Shown here: piece by piece, positions 38,430 through 47,518 of the stretch
Layout of the letters: each line of letters begins with the position of its first letter
Numbering within the stretch: position 1 is the stretch's first letter
Source of the DNA: a bacterium
GTDB taxonomy: Bacteria; Planctomycetota; JAFGQW01
Direction: 5' to 3'
Length of the DNA: 64,000 bases
NCBI GenBank assembly: GCA_030426805.1
Contig: JAUHXU010000003.1
Location: 62,001-126,000 of the forward strand
Program-made: the position numbers and the translations under genes
Notes under the pieces: model-generated
What the model was told of the DNA's origin: nothing
The model's input: the letters and a program-made list of their open reading frames with translations, nothing else
Databases searched by the model: none

Positions 38430-39724
38430 CGGGCGACGGCGGCAGCGGCGGCCGCGAGCACCGCGTCCTCGCCCGCGAGCAACTGCGCGCGCGTCTCGCG
38501 CACGACGACGTCCGGCGCGACGCCGACCCCCTCGATGACCCGGCCGTCCGGCGAATAGACCCGCTGCGTGCAGAACGTCACCGACGTCTTCGTCCGCGGC
38601 AGCACGACCGCGCGCGGCGCGCCGGTCCCGGCACCGTCGCGACGCCCGATGAACACGCACGACGGATGCTCGTCGCGCAGGCACGCGGCGACGTTCGACG
38701 CGGTGCTGAACGTGAACTCGTCGATCAGCACGACGAGCGTGCCGCGGAACACCGGCTCGCGACGCGCCGGCGACGGCGTGTAGTAGTGCGGCGTGGACCA
38801 CCCACCGTCGTGGCGCGCGCTCAGGCCGAAGTAGTGATACGGCGGCTCGACGAGATGCGCGACGAGCGCCTGACCGAGCAGATCGGTCCCGCCTGGATTG
38901 CGGCGCAGGTCCAGCACGAGTGCGCGCGCATCGCCGATTCGCGTGAACGCGTCGCGGATCCGGTCGTACTCGGCCGCGAGAATCTCCTGCCGCCGTGCCG
39001 GCGAGGCGCCGCGCCAGTCGCTGTCGCGCGGCCAGAGGAAGCTCCCCGGCCGGTAGTAGGCGATGCCGTCGTCGACGGTGCCGACCGTCGCGACGCGCAG
39101 CCGATCGTCGGATTGCGGCACGACGTCTCCGGGATCGCGGGTCGCGAGTTCGACCGTGAACGCGTCGGCACGATCCCGTCGCAGCGTGAGCGTGACGCGC
39201 CGCGCGGGCGTCGCGGTGAGTGCGCGGATCGCCGACGCCCGTCGGGCGTCGCGGGTCGACGCGAAGCAGCGGCGCGCGGTGCGCGCGATCGCGTCGGCGA
39301 TCGGCACGCCGTCGATCGCGACGACGAAGTCGCCCCGTCGCACATCGTCGCGTTCGACGATCGACGCGTGCCGCTTGTCGACGACGACACCCTCCGCGAC
39401 GTCGGCGAAGCTGAGCGGCAGTTGGCGGCGCGCCGGCTCCGCGCCGGGAACGAACGCACCGCCGTGGCCGTCCCACAAGTCCGCAGCGTAGCGGTGGATC
39501 GCCTCGCGGAACCCCCGCAGTGTCGGCTCGAGTTCCAGGCGGACGAGCGCACGGCGCTCGAGCCGCTCGAGGTCGAGGCCCGAGATCGCGCGGCGGTGTT
39601 CGAGGTAGGCGTAGCGCTCGCGGACGAAGCGCGTCAGCGCTCGCACGTCGTGCTCGAAGTCGGCCGCCGTTTGCGCGCCGGCGACCCCGCCGAGCACGAG
39701 CAGCAGGATCGCCGCGCGCGTCAC
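38426..39724 (-). CDS. Secreted S41-family peptidase
   Basis: The 432-residue protein starts at a GTG that overlaps the stop of the glucokinase gene and has a signal peptide (AAILLLVLGGVAGAQ). A PDZ-like segment at about 105-190 (GVVVDKRHASIVERDDVRRG, FVVAIDGVPIADAI) precedes the S41 catalytic domain: ALVLDLRRNPGGTDLLGQAL, then LVVLIDEFTFSTASNVAACL with the nucleophile Ser region, and PDGRVIEGVGVAPDVVV. The partner Lys of CtpA-type enzymes is not obvious, so a tricorn-like triad or reduced activity is possible. Probably a periplasmic protease. Confidence 0.87.
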   Translation of the reverse strand: MTRAAILLLVLGGVAGAQTAADFEHDVRALTRFVRERYAYLEHRRAISGLDLERLERRALVRLELEPTLRGFREAIHRYAADLWDGHGGAFVPGAEPARRQLPLSFADVAEGVVVDKRHASIVERDDVRRGDFVVAIDGVPIADAIARTARRCFASTRDARRASAIRALTATPARRVTLTLRRDRADAFTVELATRDPGDVVPQSDDRLRVATVGTVDDGIAYYRPGSFLWPRDSDWRGASPARRQEILAAEYDRIRDAFTRIGDARALVLDLRRNPGGTDLLGQALVAHLVEPPYHYFGLSARHDGGWSTPHYYTPSPARREPVFRGTLVVLIDEFTFSTASNVAACLRDEHPSCVFIGRRDGAGTGAPRAVVLPRTKTSVTFCTQRVYSPDGRVIEGVGVAPDVVVRETRAQLLAGEDAVLAAAAAAVAR

Positions 39725-40722
39725 GGGCCGGTCTCCGTCGCAGCGCGCGCGGCGCCGACCAACGCCGCGTCGTCGTTGAGGATCGCGCGCACGGGGATCT
39801 GCTGCATCAACTCGCGATACCGCCCCTTCGCGACGAACGCATCGGCGAACGACGCCTGGAATCGATCGAGGTGCCGAACGACGATCCCGCCGCCGATGTA
39901 GACCCCGCCGAGCGCCATCACGACGAGCGCCTGGTTGGCCGCCTGCGCCGCAACGAGCGTCACGAACCAGTCGATCACGTCGCGGCAGACCGCGCACGAG
40001 CCGTCGGCACTCGCGGCACCGATCCGCGCCGCCCGCTCGTGCGGCGCGAGGCGCGCGACGTCTCGCGCGACGTCCCCCGCCGGCACCCGCCCTTCGACCT
40101 CGACGAGAAAGCGGTAGAGGTTGTCGAGTCCGAGCCCGGACGCGACCCGCTCGTACGAGACGTGGCCGCCGAGCGCCGGATCGTCGAGCAGGAAGCGAAG
40201 CAGTGCGATCTCACGCGCGTCGCGCGGACCGAAGTGGGTGTGTCCTCCCTCGGTCGCGACCGGCCGCAGCGCGCGTCCGTCGTGGTGCAGGTAGGCGAGC
40301 CCGAGCCCGGTGCCGGGCGCGACGAGCCCGATGTGCCCCGGACGATCGACCCCGGACAGGAGCGTCGCGCACGTCAGGTCCGCGGGATGACGGACCGCGT
40401 TCGCCAGCGCCTCGAGGTCGTTGAGCAGGCGCACGCGCTCGGTCCCGCACGCCCGCGCGACGTCGCCGATCGTCGTCGCGGGCCAGTCGAGGTTCACCGG
40501 CTCGACCCGCCCGTCGAGAATCGGCCCCGGAACCCCGAGCGCCACCGCGTCGACCGGTGCGGGATCGTCCTCGCGCACGCGTTCGAGCAGCGCGTCGAGC
40601 GACGCGAACGACCGGCTCGGGTAGCGCCGTCGCTCTCCCGCGGTTTCGAGACGATCGCCGTCCCACGCGAAGCGGCCGACGAGCGCCTTCGACGCGCCGA
40701 TGTCGATCGCGAGAATCCGCAT
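39721..40722 (-). CDS. glk: Glucokinase (Glk family)
   Basis: The 333-residue kinase phosphorylates glucose to glucose-6-phosphate with ATP. It has the N-terminal phosphate loop (LAIDIGASKALVGRF), sugar-binding NDLEALANAV, GLVAPGTGLGLAYLH, the EGGHTHFGPRDAREIALLRF motif of the bacterial Glk family and a hinge with GGVYIGGGI. In Glk-type enzymes the His in GGHTHF takes part in sugar binding. It feeds the pgi/tal/rpe genes found 2-8 kb away. The stop overlaps the S41 gene start, and a 2-bp gap separates it from DUF2277. Confidence 0.93.
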   Translation of the reverse strand: MRILAIDIGASKALVGRFAWDGDRLETAGERRRYPSRSFASLDALLERVREDDPAPVDAVALGVPGPILDGRVEPVNLDWPATTIGDVARACGTERVRLLNDLEALANAVRHPADLTCATLLSGVDRPGHIGLVAPGTGLGLAYLHHDGRALRPVATEGGHTHFGPRDAREIALLRFLLDDPALGGHVSYERVASGLGLDNLYRFLVEVEGRVPAGDVARDVARLAPHERAARIGAASADGSCAVCRDVIDWFVTLVAAQAANQALVVMALGGVYIGGGIVVRHLDRFQASFADAFVAKGRYRELMQQIPVRAILNDDAALVGAARAATETGP

Positions 40723-40724
40723 CG

Positions 40725-40964
40725 TCAGCGCGTGCGCGGGCGCGGCGGCCGCGGGGTCGGCGCGGTCGAGAACACGAGGTCGTCGAACAGGCGCCTCGAC
40801 GCGGCGGCGATCTCGACGACCGCACGTTCGAACGGGTCACGATTCGCCGCGGACGGCTCGCGATACCCGGACAGCTTCCGCACGAACTGCAGCGCGGCGG
40901 CGTTCAACTCCTCGTCGGTCGGCGCCGACTCGAGTCGACGCAGCGTCTTGATACTCCGGCACAT
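40725..40964 (-). CDS. DUF2277 family protein
   Basis: A 79-residue protein, MCRSIKTLRRLESAPTDEEL onward, with ALQFVRKLSGYREPS and PFERAVVEIAAASRRLFDDL. This matches the DUF2277 family, which starts with MCR(N/S)IKTL. The Shine-Dalgarno sequence AAGG precedes the ATG. It lies 2 bp before glk and is probably co-translated with it. The function is unknown for the whole family. Confidence 0.9.
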   Translation of the reverse strand: MCRSIKTLRRLESAPTDEELNAAALQFVRKLSGYREPSAANRDPFERAVVEIAAASRRLFDDLVFSTAPTPRPPRPRTR

Positions 40965-41007
40965 CGCCGAACCCTTCGATCTCAGTGCACCACCGCCGCC
41001 GACGAGT

Positions 41008-42282
41008 CTACCACCCGCTCCGCTCGATCCGCCGCGGGTTCTTGCGCAGATCGAACGCGTCGAGGAGGCGTCCGGTGACCGTGAACGCTCGAAACCGAAG
41101 CCGCCCCGGCTCGACGGTGATCACCTGGTAGAGCTGGGTGTTTCGCGCCATGCACTGCATCGAGCCGCGCAACTCCGGGTTGATCGAGTACATCTTCGGG
41201 CCGCTCACCGACACGACGTAGACCGGGCCCACGCGATCGGCCGGCCGACGCGGCGGGTCGGCGCGTCGGCCGTACGCGTGGTCGTGTCCCTGCACGACGA
41301 GGTCCACCCCGTGCTTCTCGAACAGCGGGCGCCAGGCATCACGCATCGCCGGGTTGTCGCGCGACGCCTTCGTCGAGTAGATCGGGTGGTGGCACGTGAC
41401 GATGGTCCACGGTTGCGGATCGTCCGCGAGCGCGCGCTCGAGCCACCGCGTCTGCTCCGCGATGCGTTCGTTCGAGTTCAAGCTGATGATCCGCAGTCCC
41501 TGCACGTCGAGCCGATAGTTCGTCTCGGCGAGCGCGCGCACCCCGTTCGTCGGAAACGCGAACTGGGGTCGCCACATCGGCGTGAGGCGCCGCTCCGGGA
41601 CACCGTCGGGTCCCGCGGGCACGATCCGTCCGGTCGGGTTCGGCCGGTCGAGGCGGTAGTACTCGTGATTGCCCGGCGTCGCGAGGCACGGCACGCGCCG
41701 GTGGATCCAACCCGAGCCGCGCAGCCACTGGCCCCACTGCGCATCGCTCGCCGACGCATCGACGAGGTCGCCGGCGTAGAGGATGAACTTGCAGTTCGGC
41801 GCCTTCGCGAAGGCCGCCCGGATCGTTCGCGGCCACAACGAGTCGAGTTCGTTCTGGGCATCGCCCACGTAGATGAAGCTGAAGGCCTTCGGGCGGGCCG
41901 ACGCCGTGCGGAAGTGATTCCACTCGCTCCACGCGCCGGCGGCCCCGACGCGATACGCGTAGAGGCGATCCGGGTCGAGTCCGGTGATCTGCGCGGTGTG
42001 GTAGACGACGTGCCGCCCGCGATCGGTCACGAGCGGCGCCGAGACCGCGGCGACCGAACGCACGTCCTGCCCGGTGCGGAGCAACGCGGGATCATCCGGT
42101 GCCGGGCGGACCTGCGCGACCGGTCGTTCGACCGGACCGGCGGTCCGCCACGTCACCGCTTGCGTCGTCGCCGGATCATCCGCCCAGGTCAACACGATAC
42201 GCTCGGGCGTCGAGGCCTGCGCCGAAAGCGAGGGCACGGCGAAGACCAACGCGACGAAGCCGGCTCGTAGGATCTCGTTCAT
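41008..42282 (-). CDS. Secreted metallophosphoesterase (purple acid phosphatase-like)
   Basis: The 424-residue protein begins at the ATG at 42282 with a signal peptide (MNEILRAGFVALVFAVPSLSAQ). A fibronectin-like N-terminal domain (IVLTWADDPATTQAVTWRT) is typical of purple acid phosphatases. The metallophosphoesterase core follows with the metal ligands: FIYVGDAQ, FILYAGDLVD, TPGNHEYY, IVTCHHP and VVQGHDHAYGR. It would hydrolyse phosphate monoesters outside the cytoplasm using a dinuclear metal centre. No good Shine-Dalgarno sequence precedes the start. It lies 44 bp after the chalcone-isomerase-like gene in the same direction. Confidence 0.93.
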   Translation of the reverse strand: MNEILRAGFVALVFAVPSLSAQASTPERIVLTWADDPATTQAVTWRTAGPVERPVAQVRPAPDDPALLRTGQDVRSVAAVSAPLVTDRGRHVVYHTAQITGLDPDRLYAYRVGAAGAWSEWNHFRTASARPKAFSFIYVGDAQNELDSLWPRTIRAAFAKAPNCKFILYAGDLVDASASDAQWGQWLRGSGWIHRRVPCLATPGNHEYYRLDRPNPTGRIVPAGPDGVPERRLTPMWRPQFAFPTNGVRALAETNYRLDVQGLRIISLNSNERIAEQTRWLERALADDPQPWTIVTCHHPIYSTKASRDNPAMRDAWRPLFEKHGVDLVVQGHDHAYGRRADPPRRPADRVGPVYVVSVSGPKMYSINPELRGSMQCMARNTQLYQVITVEPGRLRFRAFTVTGRLLDAFDLRKNPRRIERSGW

Positions 42283-42326
42283 GGCCGCGAGCGTAGTCGG
42301 CTGCGGCCGGTCGTGCAACAGGCGGG

Positions 42327-42893
42327 TCAGCCGCCTCGGCGTCCGCTGAGCATGCCCCGCTTCAGTCCGTCATCCGGCGGATGGGCGCCGAGATAGAGCA
42401 CGAAGAACAGGCGACTGAATGCGGGGTCGCGGAGCCACCCCTTCGACTTGCCGTCGACGTGAACCTCGATGCCGCGGGCGGGCACGTAGTCGAACACGAT
42501 CGACTCCCCGCGAGCGATCGGCTCCATCATCGCGCACAACCGACGCAGCGTCGCGCGGTAGCGCGCGATTCGCTTGCCGGCGTTGTACTCGACCGCTGCC
42601 GTGAACGCGCGCGAGAGTTGATCTCGCGTCAGGCTCCGGACGAAGTGCAGGTGGATGCGCTTGCGCTGCTCGGACTCGATCGCGGTCTTCGCGATGCGCG
42701 TCGGGCGCTCGAGATACAGCGCCCCCCAGTAGATGTCGATCGCGAAGATCCCGTACTCGCACAGGCCGATTCCGTTCAGGCGCAGCGGTGCGCCGGCGAC
42801 GGTCACTTGATCCGGCATGTGCTTCGGCGACGGCTGCGCGAACGCGTTCGTCGCGACGACGGCGAGGCACGCGGCAAGAACCGTGATGCGCAT
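42327..42893 (-). CDS. Secreted chalcone-isomerase-like protein
   Basis: The 188-residue protein has a signal peptide (MRITVLAACLAVVATNAFAQ). The body matches the bacterial chalcone-isomerase-like family: LRLNGIGLCEYGIFAIDIYWGALYLE, KRIHLHFVRSLTRDQLSRAF, and GESIVFDYVPARGIEVHVDG. Bacterial members seldom make flavonoids. Some bind fatty acids or heme-like ligands, so the role is unknown. Its ribosome binding site (AGGAG) lies in the 3' arm of a long hairpin at 42900-42941. Confidence 0.87.
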   Translation of the reverse strand: MRITVLAACLAVVATNAFAQPSPKHMPDQVTVAGAPLRLNGIGLCEYGIFAIDIYWGALYLERPTRIAKTAIESEQRKRIHLHFVRSLTRDQLSRAFTAAVEYNAGKRIARYRATLRRLCAMMEPIARGESIVFDYVPARGIEVHVDGKSKGWLRDPAFSRLFFVLYLGAHPPDDGLKRGMLSGRRGG

Positions 42894-42899
42894 GGCGCT

Positions 42900-42941
42900 G
42901 ACTCCTCTCCGGCACCGACGATCGGCGCCGGGAGAAGAGTC
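42900..42941 (-). promoter_or_regulatory. Hairpin covering the ribosome binding site
   Basis: On the minus strand, GACTC at 42937-42941 pairs with GAGTC at 42900-42904, continuing through an interrupted stem (one mismatch, one bulge, then GGC/GCC and CCGA/TCGG) to a 3-nt loop near 42920. The 3' arm holds AGGAG, 8 nt before the ATG at 42893. It may be a translation-limiting leader hairpin or a weak terminator for pgi. No T run follows. Confidence 0.5.
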
Positions 42942-43021
42942 GTGTGCGGCGGCCGGCGGGTTTCGAACGGGGCCGGTCGAGCTGGACGGCCGTCCGGATT
43001 TGCAGCCGGGCGCCCGTCTCG

Positions 43022-44599
43022 TCAGCGGAGCGCGTCGAGCGGCACGACGGCGACCGAACGGCCGTGCGTGACGAGTGCCTGCAGGTCGCCGATCGCCTGC
43101 GCTTCGGCGAGCGTGCGGAACGTGTAGGGCTGTCCGGGGACCGGCACATCGGCGTCACCGGGGTCGCGCAGTTGGACGAAGACGCCGTTTCCGCGGTCGC
43201 CCTTGTGGAACTGGCCGGTGGAGTGCAGGTAGCGCGGTCCGTAGCCGAACGTCGTCGCGAGCCCGCGCGTCTCGAGGAGGCGCCGGCGAAACGACTCGAC
43301 CACGGACTCGACGTCGTCGCGCTGGTCGGTGTAGGCGAGGATCGCGACGTAGGCGTCGTCGGCGGCGGTGGCGAGCAGGGCGTCGACGCTGTCGTGCGAG
43401 CCGGCGACATCGGGCAGCGCGCCGTCGGCCTCGTACGCGGCGAGCACCCGCTTGGTGTTGTCCTTGGACTCCTGCACGTTCGGCTGATCGAACGGCTGGA
43501 TGCCGAGCACGTGGCCCGCGACGGCCGTCGCGAACTCCCACTGCAAGAAGGCGCCACCGAGCGCCTCGGGCGTCGCGAGCGGCAGGTCGATCACCGGGTG
43601 GCCGGCCGCGCGCAGCGCCGCCACATGCTCCGTCTCGTCGGACGTCGCGTCGCCGGCGAGGTGCACGTGCACGAAGATCCGGTCGGCCCGGTAGTGCTTC
43701 GGGTCGACGCGCGGCTCGCCGGCGATCGGCAGGACCCCGGTACGCTCCTTGCCGGTGCTCTCCGCGACGAGTTGCTCGGCCCACCAGCCGAACGCGTCGA
43801 GCTTCGGGCTCGTGATCAGCGTGAGCTTCTCGCGCCCCGTTCGCGCACCGGCGCCCATCAGCGCGCCGAGTTGCGCGCCGGGGTTCTCGGCGAGCACGTC
43901 GGAACGGCACGCGTCCTCCATCGCCACCGCGGACGCGAGCATCGCCTCGAGATCGGCACCGAGCACCGCCGCGGCGACGAGGCCGAAGTGCGACAGGACG
44001 CTGTAGCGACCGCCGATGTCCGGGTCGTTGATGAACGTCCGTCGGAAGCCGCGGTCGGCGGCGAGCGACGCGAGCGACGTCGCCGGATCGGTGATCGCGA
44101 CGAATCGGCTGCCCGCTGCATCGCCGAGCGCTTGTCGGGCGAGCGCATCGAAATGCGCGAGCAGGGACATCACCTCGGTCGTGCCGCCGGACTTGCTCGC
44201 GACGAGGAAGATCGAGCGGGGGAGATCGATCGCGCGCGTGACGCGGTCCACCCACGCCGGGACGGTCGAGTCGAGCACGTGCAGACGCGGCCGGCGCTCG
44301 TCGGACCCCAGCACCGTGCGCAAGACCTCGGCGCCGAGGCTCGAGCCGCCCATGCCGAGCAGCACGACGTCGGTGACGTCATCGCCGGCGAGTTCGTCCG
44401 CGAACGCGTGGAGGTCCGCGACGGCACCCCCCATCCGCGACGCGATGTCGATCCATCCGAGTCGGTTCGTGATCTCGGTCGGATCCGGCTTCCATACGGT
44501 GTGATCGCCCGAGTGGATGCGCTGGACGATCCGCTCGTCCTCGAGACGGGTCGTCGTCTCGTGCAGCGCGGCGTCCAGCGGTCCGGCGTCGATCCGCAC
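43022..44599 (-). CDS. pgi: Glucose-6-phosphate isomerase
   Basis: The 525-residue enzyme interconverts glucose-6-phosphate and fructose-6-phosphate. It starts at a GTG 3 bp after the transaldolase stop. Visible motifs: VVLLGMGGSSLGAEVLRTVL, FLVASKSGGTTEVMSLLAHF (sugar isomerase fold), FINDPDIGGRYSVLSHFGL, ALMGAGAR and GVLPIAGEP. The C-terminal half, with GYGPRYLHSTGQFHKGD, is of the type found in fused transaldolase/phosphoglucose isomerase proteins, and here the two genes are adjacent rather than fused. It belongs to the tal-pgi pair and acts in glycolysis and the pentose phosphate pathway. Confidence 0.94.
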   Translation of the reverse strand: MRIDAGPLDAALHETTTRLEDERIVQRIHSGDHTVWKPDPTEITNRLGWIDIASRMGGAVADLHAFADELAGDDVTDVVLLGMGGSSLGAEVLRTVLGSDERRPRLHVLDSTVPAWVDRVTRAIDLPRSIFLVASKSGGTTEVMSLLAHFDALARQALGDAAGSRFVAITDPATSLASLAADRGFRRTFINDPDIGGRYSVLSHFGLVAAAVLGADLEAMLASAVAMEDACRSDVLAENPGAQLGALMGAGARTGREKLTLITSPKLDAFGWWAEQLVAESTGKERTGVLPIAGEPRVDPKHYRADRIFVHVHLAGDATSDETEHVAALRAAGHPVIDLPLATPEALGGAFLQWEFATAVAGHVLGIQPFDQPNVQESKDNTKRVLAAYEADGALPDVAGSHDSVDALLATAADDAYVAILAYTDQRDDVESVVESFRRRLLETRGLATTFGYGPRYLHSTGQFHKGDRGNGVFVQLRDPGDADVPVPGQPYTFRTLAEAQAIGDLQALVTHGRSVAVVPLDALR

Positions 44600-44602
44600 G
44601 GA

Positions 44603-45712
44603 TCAGCTCTCCTGCAAACTCGCGCGCTTGGCCTGGAGTTCCTCCAGCAGCGCCTCGAACGGCTTCGCGAACTTCGCGACGCCGTCGGTGAGCAGCGCGT
44701 CGGTCACCGCGTCGAGGTCGATCCCCGCATCGGTGAGCCGCTGCAGCAGCGCCTTGGCACCCTCGACGTCGTCGGTGAGCGTCACCTCGGCGACGCCGTG
44801 ATCGGCGAACGCCTCGAGCGTGTTCGGCGGCATCGTGTTGACGGTGTCGGGACCGATCAGCGTCTCGACGTAGATCACGTCGCGGTAGCTCGGGTCCTTC
44901 GTGCTCGTGCTCGCCCACAGCACCCGCTGCGTCTGCGCGCCGCCGAGCGCGGTGAAGCGCTCGCTCGTGAAGATCCGGCGGTAGAGGTCGTACGCGAGCT
45001 TGGCATTCGCGATCGCCGCCTGGCCGCGCAACTCGGCGAGTTCGGCCTCGCCCGTCGCCGCGCGCTCGTCGAGGATCGCGTCCACGGCGGTGTCGACACG
45101 GCTGACGAAGAACGACGCGACCGATGCGACACGGTCGATCGGGAGGCCTGCGGTCTTGCGCATCTCGAGGCCGGCGAGGAACGCGTCGGCGACGCGCTCG
45201 TATGCGTCCAGCGCGAAGATCAGCGTGACGTTGACGTTGATCCCCTCCGCGATCAGCGTCGTGATCGCCGGGAAGCCGGCGTCGGTCGCGGGCACCTTGA
45301 TCATCAGGTTCGGCCGATCGACGGCGCTCCAGAGTCGCCGTGCTTCGGCGATCGTGCCCTCGGTGTCGTTCGCGAGCAGCGGACTCACTTCGAGGCTGAT
45401 GTAGCCGTCGTGCGTGTCGGTCGCGTCGTAGACCGGGCGCAGCACGTCGGCGGCCCGCTGGATGTCCTCGATCGCGATCGCCTCGTAGAGTTCCTTCGCT
45501 TCGAGCCCTTGGGCGCTGAGCTCGAGAATCGCCGCGTCGTAGTGGTCGGACCCGGCGATCGCTTGCGCGAAGATCGCCGGATTCGACGTCATGCCGGTGA
45601 CGCCACCGTCGACGAGGCGTTGCATCTCACCGGACGCGAACATGTCGCGGCGGATGTAGTCGTACCAGATGCTCTGGCCGAGTTCGCGGAGTCGCGCGAT
45701 CGAGTCAGACAT
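44603..45712 (-). CDS. tal: Transaldolase
   Basis: The 369-residue enzyme transfers a dihydroxyacetone unit between sugar phosphates in the pentose phosphate pathway. Motifs: [54 protein letters not shown] (Schiff-base Lys in MIKVP), [37 protein letters not shown] and [20 protein letters not shown]. This is the longer transaldolase type usually paired with pgi in high-GC bacteria. The start is the ATG at 45712, whose product begins with [18 protein letters not shown]. The pgi gene lies 3 bp downstream. Confidence 0.96.
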   Translation of the reverse strand: MSDSIARLRELGQSIWYDYIRRDMFASGEMQRLVDGGVTGMTSNPAIFAQAIAGSDHYDAAILELSAQGLEAKELYEAIAIEDIQRAADVLRPVYDATDTHDGYISLEVSPLLANDTEGTIAEARRLWSAVDRPNLMIKVPATDAGFPAITTLIAEGINVNVTLIFALDAYERVADAFLAGLEMRKTAGLPIDRVASVASFFVSRVDTAVDAILDERAATGEAELAELRGQAAIANAKLAYDLYRRIFTSERFTALGGAQTQRVLWASTSTKDPSYRDVIYVETLIGPDTVNTMPPNTLEAFADHGVAEVTLTDDVEGAKALLQRLTDAGIDLDAVTDALLTDGVAKFAKPFEALLEELQAKRASLQES

Positions 45713-45844
45713 GATTCGGTTCCCCCCGGGGCCGCAGCCCATTCGAATGAGAGCTTGACGTCCGATGCCCGCCGCCGGCCGAGCGGAGCGACCGCGGCGC
45801 ACGGAATTGTAGCGAGTGGCGAGGGGTCCGGAAAGGCGCGGCGG

Positions 45845-47518
45845 TCAGCGGGTGCGCTCGATCGACACCGGGGCCGGCACGGACTGGCAGACCCGCCCGT
45901 CCGTATCGCGCGCGCGGACGATCACGAGCAGCTCGAGCGGGGCGTAGAGGTCGGCGAGTTGCCCGAGCATGCGCGTGACCGGTTTGCCGACGACGAGGCG
46001 GCCCCCCGGGTCGACGGTCGGTTTCGCGCGAATCGGCATGCCCTGGGTCACGATCCACAGCGTGACGTCGCGCCACGCGGCCGGATCGGCGAGTCGCACG
46101 TCGAGGGCTCGGTCCGCGACCGCGATGCGCGGGCGAGGCGCATCGCCCGGCGGCGCCGCCGGGATCGCGTTCGCACGCCCGGCGGCGTCGAGCGCGAAGA
46201 CCGGGATGCCGCTCGCGCGGATGACGGTCTCGAACGTCGGCCGAAGCGACCGCGAGTAGGCCGTCGAGAGCGCGATCCTCGTGCACGCCCGGTCGGCGAA
46301 CGGGGGCCGCATCGCGAACGGAAACCACGAGCCCGAGTCGACGAAGCCGAGCGGGTCGGGCGGTGTCGCGAGCACGACCCACGCGCCGGGGCGCGCCGAT
46401 GCGAGCGCACGCGCCGTCGACGCGGTGCGCTCGGTCACCGCGCCGACCGCGCGGAGTCGCGCGAGGGTTTCGGATGCAACCGGGATCGACAACGCGATCC
46501 ATCCGACGAGTGCGACGACCCGCACACTCGCGACCGCTCGGCGCGGCACGCGAGGTGCGGCGAGGAGCCAGAGCAAGCCCGCGAGCGGCAGGTAGAGGAG
46601 CCGGTTGTTCGCGACCGGCAGCGCGCCGTCGAGGGCCACCCACAGATCGGCGGCGAGCACGATCGGCGCGACGACGAGACACGCGGCCGCGACGGCCGCG
46701 CGCCACGGCCGACGGGCAACCGCGAGCACCGCGACGCATGCGCCGACCGCGACCGTCGGCGCGACGAGCCACTGCAGCCCGTGGGCGACGTGCACGATGT
46801 TCTCCCATCGGGCGGCGACCGCGATGCGCGACGTCAGCGACGCACCGGCCGCGTCGCCCAGCGCGAGCCGTCGCACGACGAACCAACCGACGGCAGTCGC
46901 GACGAGTCCGAGCGTCCGCGCCTTCGAGCGACCGACGAGCGCGAGCGCGGGGAGCGCGACGATCGCGACCTCTTTCGTCAGCAGGCCCGACGCGAATGCG
47001 ACGATGGCCAGCGCGCCGGCGCGCCGGGATCGGCGGTGCGAAGCGACGAGCGCGAGGAGCACGAAGAACGCCGAGAGCACATCCGGTCGGAGGACGGCCT
47101 CGCCGGGCCCGGCGGCGGCGATCGGGTGGACGAGGAACAGCACGCCGGCGCCGGCCGACCACAGCGCGGACGCACGCCCGAGGCGTCGCACGACGGTCGC
47201 GACGAGCAGCGCATTCAGCGTGTGGAGGAGCAGGTTCGTGAACCGGATCGAAAACGGCGTGAACCCGAAGAACCACGCGTCGATCGTCACCGACGCGGCG
47301 ACGAGCGGTCGGTAGTAGCGCGCGTCGCGTACGCCGCCCCACGGACCGGTGAACTCCGAGGCGAGCCGCGCCGGATCCGGTCGGCCGCCGTCGAGGACGG
47401 TGCCGAGCGCGTAGTCGTCGCCGAAGAACGGCGCGTCGAGCGAGGGGCCGTAGAGCAGCGCGGCGACCGCGAGACCGGCAATCAGGAGTGCCGGCGTGGC
47501 AGCGCTACGCCAGCGCAT
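45845..47518 (-). CDS. Polytopic membrane protein, GT-C glycosyltransferase-like
   Basis: The 557-residue protein starts at the ATG at 47518, overlapping rpe by 14 bp. There are about 10 hydrophobic helices from residue 8 to about 370, and the first loop reads YGPSLDAPFFGDDYALGTVL. An acidic FFGDDY after the first helix is the usual signature of GT-C-type transferases that use lipid-linked sugars. RYYRPLVAASVTIDAWFFG and FTNLLLHTLNALLVATVVRR fit that group. The last 190 residues are soluble and exported. The sugar donor and acceptor are unknown, and family membership is probable but not proven. Confidence 0.72.
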   Translation of the reverse strand: MRWRSAATPALLIAGLAVAALLYGPSLDAPFFGDDYALGTVLDGGRPDPARLASEFTGPWGGVRDARYYRPLVAASVTIDAWFFGFTPFSIRFTNLLLHTLNALLVATVVRRLGRASALWSAGAGVLFLVHPIAAAGPGEAVLRPDVLSAFFVLLALVASHRRSRRAGALAIVAFASGLLTKEVAIVALPALALVGRSKARTLGLVATAVGWFVVRRLALGDAAGASLTSRIAVAARWENIVHVAHGLQWLVAPTVAVGACVAVLAVARRPWRAAVAAACLVVAPIVLAADLWVALDGALPVANNRLLYLPLAGLLWLLAAPRVPRRAVASVRVVALVGWIALSIPVASETLARLRAVGAVTERTASTARALASARPGAWVVLATPPDPLGFVDSGSWFPFAMRPPFADRACTRIALSTAYSRSLRPTFETVIRASGIPVFALDAAGRANAIPAAPPGDAPRPRIAVADRALDVRLADPAAWRDVTLWIVTQGMPIRAKPTVDPGGRLVVGKPVTRMLGQLADLYAPLELLVIVRARDTDGRVCQSVPAPVSIERTR

